Shown: positions 16,001 through 24,000 of the stretch, one piece after another
How the letters are laid out: each line of letters opens with the position of its first letter
Position numbering within the stretch: the first letter of the stretch is position 1
Assembly: GCA_018242725.1 (NCBI GenBank)
Contig: JAFEBI010000017.1
Coordinates: 1-44,517 of the forward strand
Length of the DNA stretch: 44,517 bases
Origin: Nitrospira sp.
Lineage (GTDB): Bacteria > Nitrospirota > Nitrospiria > Nitrospirales > Nitrospiraceae
Direction of reading: 5' to 3'
The notes under the pieces: model-generated
What the model was told of the DNA's origin: nothing
Database searches by the model: none
The model's input: only the letters and a program-made list of their open reading frames with translations
Translations under genes and position numbers: made by a program

Positions 16001-17371
16001 TAGGAGTGGGGCAAGCTTGTCGGTGTAAATAGTCACGTGGCGGCGCTTGTCCAACTTGCCGGTATCCTCAGGCAGTTCGAAGCACAGTCCGCCGAGACCG
16101 ACGCGGCGGTCATAGACGCCGTGACCATCGAAGTGGACGACGTGATACGGCTCGTGGGCGTCGAAGGCGCGTTTAAGTTCCTTGCCCAACCCATCAAACG
16201 TGGGCGGGTTGAGCACATGGAGCTGCACAAGGCCGCCGAGTTCTTCCATGGCCACGACCAATGGTAGTGCACTCACCCGGTGATCAATGTACCCGCAGGC
16301 CTCGTCCTCCGGTCTGGCGGTGACGAGCAGGATGCGAATCGGCACCTCGACGAGGGACACGTCGAGCGTCTGCGTATTCGGCAGGCGCCGGCGGACGCGG
16401 GTGGGCTTCGCGCCCTGAAAGAGATACCCGTCGCCGTCATGAAGCAGTTCCCACGGAAGCTTGAGCAATTCCGTGGCAGCTTCCTTCGCCGCCTTCACGT
16501 CGGCGTCGGATGCGCCAGCCTCGAGGGCGGCGTCCACATGAACGGAGAAGCGACGGCCCGCGTGATCGTTGATCTTCGACCACGCATTGACGACATTCGC
16601 CGTGCATGCCATAGGCAGCGCAGCATCATGCAGAAGCCGACCCCATTTCACGAGGTTGTCTTCGACCTTACGCGCGCGGTCGCGGAAGTAGTGGCTCGGC
16701 CAGATGGCGTAGTGCTCAAGATACCACCTCAACTCCCCGGCTTCGATGGGACCGATGGGAGCGATAAGCCGCCAACTCTGCACGCTGGCCACCTCGCGCT
16801 GGCCTGGCGTCGACGGTTCATAGACAAGCCGGGCGCGTGCCGACGGGCGGCGCACGCCGTTGTCTTCGTGGAACTTCAAGTCGGTGAGTTCGAGGACCAA
16901 TTCCTCCAAAGGCTCGACTTTGGGCTGTGGCGTAGGCGAAACATCGGCGGGATCGCGTTTGCCCAGGGCAATGAGAATCGGATGTATCGCCGCTTCAACC
17001 CAGCCGGCGGCACTGCTGACAGGAATGTAAATCGGTTCCTCGCCGAAGAATTGCTCGAACATGCCAAGCTTGGTTCCATTGAGCGAGAGCGGGATAACTT
17101 GAAACATGCCCTTACCGCGTTGCTTCCGGACCTCCAAAGCATGGATCAATTCCATGCCAACCCATTTTGACTGCAACGCATCCACGCTGACCACGACCAC
17201 AAACGCTGTTGCTTCGTCAATCGCACTCTGTATCTCCGGCCAGAGCGGGTCACCACCACGCAGCTCTCGCGAATCAATCCATCCAGGCTGGCCATGATCG
17301 GCAAGCACCGCACGAAGTTCACGTACAAATGCGTCATCTTTTGAACTGTGCGAGATAAAGAGTTTGCCCAT
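12971..17371 (-). CDS. TIR-CHAT-STAND-TPR protein, candidate antiphage or cell-death effector
   Basis: A 1466-aa multidomain protein from ATG 17371. Residues 1-135 are a TIR domain (LFISHSSKDD; candidate NADase Glu74 in SKWVGMELIHAL). Residues ~340-560 form a CHAT caspase-like protease with the catalytic His417 in HFDGHG and Cys470 in FLEACQTA. Residues ~598-790 are a STAND-type NTPase: FVGRSREL entry motif, Walker A GQGGEGKT (624-631), Walker B LLVVDN (702-707) and sensor FTSRE. From about 1000 to the end, TPR-like repeats (e.g. EALEAYAEAIKQF) form the probable sensor. STAND proteins oligomerize on ligand binding and switch on N-terminal effectors. Having two effectors, one NAD-cleaving and one protease, in one chain is unusual. 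Its 3' end converges on a pfpI relic. No partner gene is evident beside it. Confidence 0.9.
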   Translation of the reverse strand: MGKLFISHSSKDDAFVRELRAVLADHGQPGWIDSRELRGGDPLWPEIQSAIDEATAFVVVVSVDALQSKWVGMELIHALEVRKQRGKGMFQVIPLSLNGTKLGMFEQFFGEEPIYIPVSSAAGWVEAAIHPILIALGKRDPADVSPTPQPKVEPLEELVLELTDLKFHEDNGVRRPSARARLVYEPSTPGQREVASVQSWRLIAPIGPIEAGELRWYLEHYAIWPSHYFRDRARKVEDNLVKWGRLLHDAALPMACTANVVNAWSKINDHAGRRFSVHVDAALEAGASDADVKAAKEAATELLKLPWELLHDGDGYLFQGAKPTRVRRRLPNTQTLDVSLVEVPIRILLVTARPEDEACGYIDHRVSALPLVVAMEELGGLVQLHVLNPPTFDGLGKELKRAFDAHEPYHVVHFDGHGVYDRRVGLGGLCFELPEDTGKLDKRRHVTIYTDKLAPLLRDYRIPLVFLEACQTALAEDTSESVASELLQRGVASVVAMSHSVLVETARRFVETFYVGLARGQRVGDAMLDGQHSLKDDSFRGRIFGAGELRLEDWFVPVLFQEKDDPQLFKTTPAKQTVEDFKTALAARLGNLPPVPATGFVGRSRELLALQRLLHHERYAVVRGQGGEGKTALAAEFACWMVRSQQVRRAVFVSVETHSHVAAVLDAIGSQLVGDKYSAATFSNVEQAILPVERALREQATLLVVDNMESILIPPYLETPELLSEEAGRELKAILALCERLLKVGDTRLVFTSREALPAPFDGGQHRRELHQLDREDAVKLVERVLNAAGGDGGGASDVAREQIEQLVETVHCHARTLTLLAPALQERGVEATRTSLVELMEEMDKQIENLPVNDPKRREKSVFASIELSLRRMSKVNRDRARVLGVFHGGIKLEALYYMFQWEEEDVDTLAGELIETGLATRNRYNHLTLTPALCPYLLGQLGSTEREALTARWVQAMCGYASFLSQQKSQNPELAATLTGLELPNLFALLDHVQRSGDAKTSIDLATKLYILLQFSGKPRLLERVGQVRDFEAKRLGELGDPWNHARFKALQTHIDQQLAGGQMREAFEGAQSLLRCAEQMGEHAYPGADFDLATAGWFLAHVQGMAGRAEQALPLLDEVLQRFETIAKDRPYLAAEAMASACITEQGDCLCCLGRMDEATAVYEAAIRRAEQCGDARQVAVAKGQLGFVRMRQWRYQEALEAYAEAIKQFTQLDEPASVATIWRQIGMAYKDVGQPEAAEDAYRKSLIIYVRLNNSPGQANTLAELGLLYDDVLNRPEEAVVFHRQAADKFAEGHAVYREGQVRNDLARTLRKLRRLDEARQEICRSIECEAKVGEASKAWKSWDILANIETDAGNLAVAAEAKGKAIACYLAYRRDGGVNHSYSGHLFHAVAQELQFRQSDTAVQLIDQYCARWKNVGTPEADALKAIVAGNRERTLADAPGLHCTMAAEILFLIEQLEKPR

Positions 17372-17588
17372 ATCTCAGAGTGTGGATCTGTTTCGGTTAG
17401 TTGATCGGCGCGGGCTTGATTCGCCGAGCCGCTGTGAGATGAAGCGGGAGGTGGAGGTGTCGAGGAGAAATGATTCGTTCACGATAGACCGCCTTTGGAA
17501 GAAGGTCTAGGCTTCGGCTAAGGGTGAGGGAACACGGATCGCTCTCATCACTTGCGACCTGAGCCTCAAGCGTGATCTTAACCTGAGC

Positions 17589-18692
17589 TTATCGCCTTGT
17601 CGATCCAGGAATTTTTGGGGTAGGTATATTCACGTCGGCGTTCTGTGCACGATGGAGCAACGCATGGTCCATAAGGACCAGCGCCATCATGGCTTCGGCA
17701 ATCGGTGTGGCACGAATGCCGACACAGGGATCGTGACGGCCATTAGTTTCGACCATGACCGGCTGTCCTTGCTTGTCGATCGACTTGCGTGGAATGCGGA
17801 TGCTCGACGTGGGCTTGATGCCGATGTTGACAACAACATCTTGCCCAGTAGAAATCCCGCCTAGGATGCCACCGGCGTGGTTAGAGAGAAAGCCTTCCGG
17901 CGTGAGTTCATCACCATGTTCTGAGCCGCGCTGCGTCACAGAGGCAAAGCCTGATCCAATTTCTACTGCCTTCACCGCATTGATGCTCATCATCGCAGCG
18001 GCCAAGTCTGAGTCCAATTTGGCGTAGACCGGTGCACCCCAGCCGACCGGTACGTGCTCGGCAATCGTCGTGATCTTAGCCCCGACGGAATCGCCGGCTT
18101 TCCGCAGCTCATCCATGAAGGATTCGAGTTTGGCAACTGCATCGGGATCGGCAGAGAAGAATGGATTCTGCCCCACAGCATCCCATCTTTTGAACGACAA
18201 CTCATGTGGCCCAAGCTGGCTCAAGTAGCCACGAATGACGACTCCGTACTTTTCATTCAGCCACTTTCTGGCAATCGCCGCCGCAGCCACACGAACCGCT
18301 GTCTCACGAGCCGAGGCACGCCCACCACCTCGGTGATCGCGGATGCCGTACTTCTGCCAATAGGTGTAATCGGCGTGGCCTGGCCGGAACGTATCAACCA
18401 AATTGCCGTAGTCTCGGCTACGCTGGTCTTCGTTGCGGATCAGCAGCGCAATCGGTGTGCCGGTTGTCTTCCCCTCGAAGACTCCTGAGAGAATTTCAAC
18501 GGTATCCGACTCCTGCCGCTGGGTCACATGGCGGGATGTGCCGGGCTTTCGCCGGTCGAGGTCTTTTTGAATATCTTCTGCTGAGAGCGAGAGACCAGGA
18601 GGACAGCCATCGACGACACAGCCAATCGCCAGCCCGTGGCTTTCGCCGAATGAGGTGACGGTAAAAACTCTGCCAAACGTATTACCGGCCAT
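17589..18692 (-). CDS. aroC: Chorismate synthase
   Basis: A 367-aa enzyme of the shikimate pathway that converts EPSP to chorismate using reduced FMN. Signatures are clear: TSFGESHG near the N-terminus, [33 protein letters not shown] core, GSEHGDE and [14 protein letters not shown]. Its length is normal for the short bacterial form. ATG 18692 gives the canonical [10 protein letters not shown] start. It lies 127 nt downstream of pbpC on the same strand and may share its transcript. Confidence 0.97.
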   Translation of the reverse strand: MAGNTFGRVFTVTSFGESHGLAIGCVVDGCPPGLSLSAEDIQKDLDRRKPGTSRHVTQRQESDTVEILSGVFEGKTTGTPIALLIRNEDQRSRDYGNLVDTFRPGHADYTYWQKYGIRDHRGGGRASARETAVRVAAAAIARKWLNEKYGVVIRGYLSQLGPHELSFKRWDAVGQNPFFSADPDAVAKLESFMDELRKAGDSVGAKITTIAEHVPVGWGAPVYAKLDSDLAAAMMSINAVKAVEIGSGFASVTQRGSEHGDELTPEGFLSNHAGGILGGISTGQDVVVNIGIKPTSSIRIPRKSIDKQGQPVMVETNGRHDPCVGIRATPIAEAMMALVLMDHALLHRAQNADVNIPTPKIPGSTRR

Positions 18693-18819
18693 CTGAACGA
18701 TTCACCAGGCGCAATTCAGTGCAGTCTCTCCAAGAACCATTCTTGTCTTTGTGCGCAGATAGCTATTGTAAGCACAAGAGACCGAACCACGCAACACAAC
18801 AGAGATTCGTGAGAGATCC

Positions 18820-21009
18820 TCAACGCGATTGATCGTCTGTTGCGATTGGATCCCGCGTCTCGGATCGAGCCGACCCCCGTACGGTGAACTCGACTGTCTC
18901 GGCTACGCGCTGGTCCGGTCCAATGAGCGCCAAGGTGTGTGTGCCGACGACTGGTTCCCAGATGGTCAGTGCCACAGCAGGCCCCATATCCGCACCATCT
19001 AGCCGCCAGCGATAACGTGGATCGGTTGGGTGCGCCTCAAAAAACATCTGCTGTTGTCCGACAGGGATATCCGGGTCCGGTGCAAGCACCATCCCCGCGA
19101 CTGGATAGGCAATCCGTGGCTCCTTTTGCGAGACGAAGGTCTTGGCTCCCTGAGGCTCCGTTCCTGTGATGAACCATTCCTTTCGTGTCGGTTCACCGGA
19201 GCTGAAGCTGACCCGCTTCCGAGTGATGCCTTGAGGAACGCTCTGCAATGTCTTGGGAACGTCGCGATGGAGCCAGTTCATCACATCAAGCCACACGGGC
19301 GCTGCGCCGGACACGCCGCTGACATTCCACATCGGCTCCCCTGAAAAATTCCCCACCCACACCCCAACCGTGTATCGGTCGGTATAGCCCACACACCAGT
19401 TGTCCCGCATATCCTTGCTCGTCCCCGTCTTTACCGCGCTCCAGAACCGAGAGGCCAACGGACTCTCCCACCCGAAGGTCGTACTCCTGGCCTCACGATC
19501 CGACAAGATGTCCGCAATCAGAAAGGCGGCTTCGGGTGAAAACACACGGACCGGCTCCCGGTGGGGCACCTCGTCTGTCACGAGTCGGAGAACAGTTCGG
19601 ACCCCGCCATTGGCTAAGGTCCGATAGGCATTCACAACATCCCAGAGTGAGATATCTGCGGAGCCCAGTGCCAGCGACGGCCCGTAGAAGTCTCCCTGTT
19701 CTTGTAGTCCGGTAAACCCGAGCAACTGCAATCGGTGCACGAATGCGTCCTCCCGCACTAATCGCAACACGTTGACCGCCGGCACGTTCAGCGAGGAGGC
19801 TAACGCCGTCCGTGCGGTCACCAACCCCCGAAACTGTCGGTCGTAGTTTTTGGGTCTGTAGATTCCGTTCTCAACGGATATTTCGAGGGGACTGTCGTCT
19901 AATAGCGTAGCAGGTGTCAGTACCTTGCTGTCGAACGCCGTCCCGTAAAGAAAGGGTTTCAGGATAGAACCGGCCTGACGCTTAGCCTGCATACCATCCA
20001 CATACCGGGCCCGTGAGAGATCTCCACTGCTCCCGACATAGGCCAGCGCCTCGCCGGTTGAATTCTCCACCACCAGCACAGCGCCGTCCTCGACATGCTG
20101 CGCATGAAGCGCCTGCAATTGCTGCCGCAACGATTCCATCGCGACGCGCTGGACCTGGCCATCCAAGGTCGTGTGCACCGATCCGATCGTATTCAGGCGT
20201 TGTGTGCCCTGTCCCGTCAGAAGCCGGGCCGCAACATGTGGAGCCAGATGCGCTTGCTGCACGAACAGCGGCGGTTTGGACAGCAACTCCTGTACATTTT
20301 CCGTAATCCTGTCACAGGATTCCGCCAACTGTTGCCCTCGTGCCAGCACGCAAGCCCTGGTGGCAACTCGATCCACTTCCGTATTGGGAGCAGGAAGCAG
20401 CGCCGCCAAGATCACGGACTCCATTTCGGTCAAACCATGAGGGTGTTTTCCAAAATACCCGATAGAAGCGGCAGTCAGCCCCTGAATCTCTCCGCGAAAA
20501 CTCACGAGGTTGAGATAGACCTCTAGGATGTCATCCTTTGACCATGTCCGCTCTAAATCCTGTGCAGCCTGCACCTGTTGGATTTTCTGCCACACCGTCT
20601 TGCCATTCGCAGTACCGCGAAGGTTTTTATCCAGCAGAGCCACGAGCTGCATCGAGATCGTACTGGCACCTCGAAGACCACTCAAGCCATGGAACAGAGC
20701 GGATCCCATCGCCAACCAATCCACCCCGCTATGCTCATAGAAGCGATGGTCTTCTGCTTGCAGCATGGTTCGAATCAGGGCTGGAGAGACATCGGTCAAG
20801 GCCACCCACTCCAGCCGACGTCCCTGCTGCACGACACGCCGCTGATCGATCACCATACCGTTGCGATCCAACACAAACGCATCCGATGACCGGTATCGCT
20901 GCCGCACCTGATCAAAGGACTGGTCAAATCCGTAGGCTGCTCCTGCTTGCAGGCCGAATAAGCCAATACCCATCAGCAACATGAGCCAGCCCCACCTCAT
21001 GGATATCAC
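18820..21009 (-). CDS. pbpC: Penicillin-binding protein 1C
   Basis: A 729-aa class A penicillin-binding protein of the PBP1C subfamily. One N-terminal membrane helix is followed by the GT51 transglycosylase (catalytic Glu86 in LQAEDHRFYEHSG), then the transpeptidase with SxxK Ser348-Lys351 (AGSILKPF), SxN at 405-407 (SLN) and KTGTS. The C-terminal ~90 residues are the PBP1C-specific biPBP_C domain. GTG 21009 is favoured: GAGG stands 7 nt upstream and the codon overlaps the stop of the alpha-2-macroglobulin gene. ATG 21000 is an alternative. Pairing with alpha-2-macroglobulin is well known (pbpC-yfhM) and suggests cell-wall repair after attack. Confidence 0.95.
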   Translation of the reverse strand: MISMRWGWLMLLMGIGLFGLQAGAAYGFDQSFDQVRQRYRSSDAFVLDRNGMVIDQRRVVQQGRRLEWVALTDVSPALIRTMLQAEDHRFYEHSGVDWLAMGSALFHGLSGLRGASTISMQLVALLDKNLRGTANGKTVWQKIQQVQAAQDLERTWSKDDILEVYLNLVSFRGEIQGLTAASIGYFGKHPHGLTEMESVILAALLPAPNTEVDRVATRACVLARGQQLAESCDRITENVQELLSKPPLFVQQAHLAPHVAARLLTGQGTQRLNTIGSVHTTLDGQVQRVAMESLRQQLQALHAQHVEDGAVLVVENSTGEALAYVGSSGDLSRARYVDGMQAKRQAGSILKPFLYGTAFDSKVLTPATLLDDSPLEISVENGIYRPKNYDRQFRGLVTARTALASSLNVPAVNVLRLVREDAFVHRLQLLGFTGLQEQGDFYGPSLALGSADISLWDVVNAYRTLANGGVRTVLRLVTDEVPHREPVRVFSPEAAFLIADILSDREARSTTFGWESPLASRFWSAVKTGTSKDMRDNWCVGYTDRYTVGVWVGNFSGEPMWNVSGVSGAAPVWLDVMNWLHRDVPKTLQSVPQGITRKRVSFSSGEPTRKEWFITGTEPQGAKTFVSQKEPRIAYPVAGMVLAPDPDIPVGQQQMFFEAHPTDPRYRWRLDGADMGPAVALTIWEPVVGTHTLALIGPDQRVAETVEFTVRGSARSETRDPIATDDQSR

Positions 21010-24000
21010 CGACTTACCTCAAGTTCACGATTCAGCAGTTCGCCGAGCATCTCCGGTGAATACATTGCTTCCACTCGTGTGGCGGGAAGTTGATAGGTTC
21101 CGGCTTGGTTGAGGCGAACCGTATACTCCACCGTGAACGTTCCCTTGGGTACATAGGCATAGTAGGCTCGGAACGCTTCGAACGACCGTTCCTCGAACGC
21201 AGGCCAGACCCATCCCTTTCGTACCTCGTCCTGAGTCAACAATTGCCGCTCACGACCGACACCGCCCATCACGGATGCCCCGCCTGGAATCGGATCGTTC
21301 ACGACCACCCATGTCATATCAGCCTGGGCCTCAATGTCCAGCTTGATCCGTACCACATCGCCTTGCGTCCACTGTCCCGGTTGTTTCTGAGCCACCGGCG
21401 TCAGAGTCTTCACGATGTGGTACCCACTCGAAAAAGGTCCCGTCAGAGGAATCGCCGCACGGCTGTTGACCGTCACCCAAGGTTTACCGGTTCCCTGATG
21501 GTGGACGGCTATCTCACTCGGCTGATCAGGCCAAGAGAAGTTCCGCAGCACTCCGTTGTCGTCCTCCGCCCAATTGACAGCTTCCGACTGCGACCCCAGC
21601 ACCGCCGTCGTCGTCCCGGTTACTGACTCACGCTCGAACGCTGCGGCAAATTTCTTCACGGCCAGGACACCCCAGGCATTCGCGGTTGTGAGATCCCAAT
21701 GTCCCTTCTTCTGCCGTGCGATCGCCCCGCGCACGATTCGTGGCAAATCCGCTTTCCATTGTGCCGACTCCAGTTCCGTCAACAGAAGCCGAACCGCATT
21801 GGTGTCCGACGAGGTCATGAGCCACCAGAGCTGATCCTCTCGCTCGGTCGAGAACCCCATCGTCGTACCCTGAATATTCAGCCGAGCGCGCAGGATCTGA
21901 TCCCCTTCGTATGCACGTTTGGTTGCATCCTTGATTTCCGGCACGCGCCGCAGAATATTGACCCAATCGATCACTGCCGAAGTCGGCCAACGATTTGGTG
22001 CGATGCTGATGGCATCCAGCATACGGGCTTCCGCCTTGTCGTACCGCGAGAGGGCCTCGATGGCGGCCAGTTTTCTGATCGCCAGATCCGATGTGATCAG
22101 GGGAGAATAACCGGTGCTCGATCCTTGGACGAACTTGGTGAGCCCCGTCAGCATGTGCTCCAAGCTTCCACTCGGGATGGTCCAGCCGGCTTCGTGCGCA
22201 ACGGCCAAGAGATAGGCCGTCAGCACATCGCTGCCGTTCGTCATGCCAGGCCAATACTTGACCAACCCATCTCCATCCAAATAGGCTGGAAATTCATTGG
22301 CAAGTTTTTTCCACTGCTCCTCATTTTGCAGTGCAACGGCTCGTGACGCCTGCTGTTCTAAACAGGAGTAGGGGTACAGAGCCATGTACTCTGCGACGCC
22401 GCTAAGACTGCCAACCAAACTTGGGCGGACGGTCAGCGAGATACCTCCCTTGCCCGGCACAGAGTCTTTCGGGCGCTCAACCGGGAGCCGAACGTCGGCA
22501 CCCAGTTGTGTAACTGTCGATTGGAATGTCCTCACTGGGACGGCCGGTACGACTGTTTGCACGATGTTGAGTCTATCCGAATTCCCACCTTTCTCGATGG
22601 CCTCAATCTCATAGACTAATTGCTCTACACCCACAGGCGCCACAACCTCCCATCCGATTGTCTTAGCTGCTCCCGAGGCCAACGTAACCGTCAAGGGAAC
22701 TAGTGGCTTCGTCACCTGCAGCACACGACCCGTGACCGCCACATCCATCGTCTTCGTCGAGGTATTGCGGACGGTCACTTCCGAGTGATACCGATCTCCT
22801 TCTCGAATGAGCGGCGCAATCCCGGACAGGAGCATCAGCTCTTGCGTAGACCGGATCGTGGTCGACCCAGTTCCAAATAGTTGAGTGCCCGCCGTTGCGA
22901 CCGCCGTGATCCGAAAACTCGTGATCGAATCGTTGAGCGGGACCTCTACCGTTGCTTCCCCCTTCTCGTTCAACGGAACTCGCCCCTTCCACAACAACAA
23001 CGTATCGAAGAGCTCACGCGTCGGTTGCTTTCCACCTCCCCCGCCGGGAACTTTTGACTTCAACCCGAAGTGCCGTTTCCCCACGACATGCATCTGGGCC
23101 GACGAGGTTTCGACCTCTTCATTCCTGGGCTTCATCATAGCATCGAGCAGACGCCAGCTCTTGTTCGGCAACAGTTCCAGCAACCCTTCATCCACGGCCG
23201 CGAGGGCAATTTCACTGCCTGGTGGCAAGGCCCGTTCATCGGCCCTGGTCACCTTGACCGTGATCTTGGCCTTGTCACGGACTCGATAGGTTTGACTATT
23301 CGACGTGACCGCCACCTTCAGCTCATGCGTCTTCCAACCGACGTTGATTCCGGTCAGCCCCAATTTATAGGCCGGTCTGCCTAAGTCCACCATCGCCGTC
23401 GGCTGAACCCCGGCGATCCGTCCCCTGACCGCCAGGACCGAGACAAAGATATTGGGCGCATAGGTTTCCTGAATCGGCAGCTCAACGATCGGCCTCTTCC
23501 CAGATAGGGGCTGCACGAAGGCATCGATCACCCCCTCTCTTTCAACGGTGATAAGCGCCGTCGACTCTCGAAAGGGCATCCGGACTTGAAGTTTTGCGGT
23601 ATCTCCCGGCTCGTAGCGTCCCCGCTCAGGCAACACATCCATCCTGTCGTCATCGCTCACGCCGTACCACCAGTCTGCCTCTCCCCGGATCCACAGGTCG
23701 GCATGCGCCACCGAACGATGCTGAACATCGTCGGCGATCTGCGCTTGCAGAATGACATTTCCTGACACCGATGCTGTCGTATCGCACAGGACCAGTCCCT
23801 GCCCATCCGTTTGTCCCTCGCACACCGTCCCCACCGGCCTGACTTCCGTCACATGTTCGTAAGCATAGAACCCACCCAGCAATCGCTTGCGGTGAGAATA
23901 GGTCCTTTTCTCGAACAGATCTACCGCCACGGGAACGCCCGCGAGAGCCTTGCCGGACGTGTCCACCACGATCGCGTGAAATGCCAGTTTGTCTTGTGTC

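Noticed and set aside
16280..17170. 296-aa plus-strand ORF
   Set aside because: Antisense to the TIR-CHAT gene; no independent evidence.
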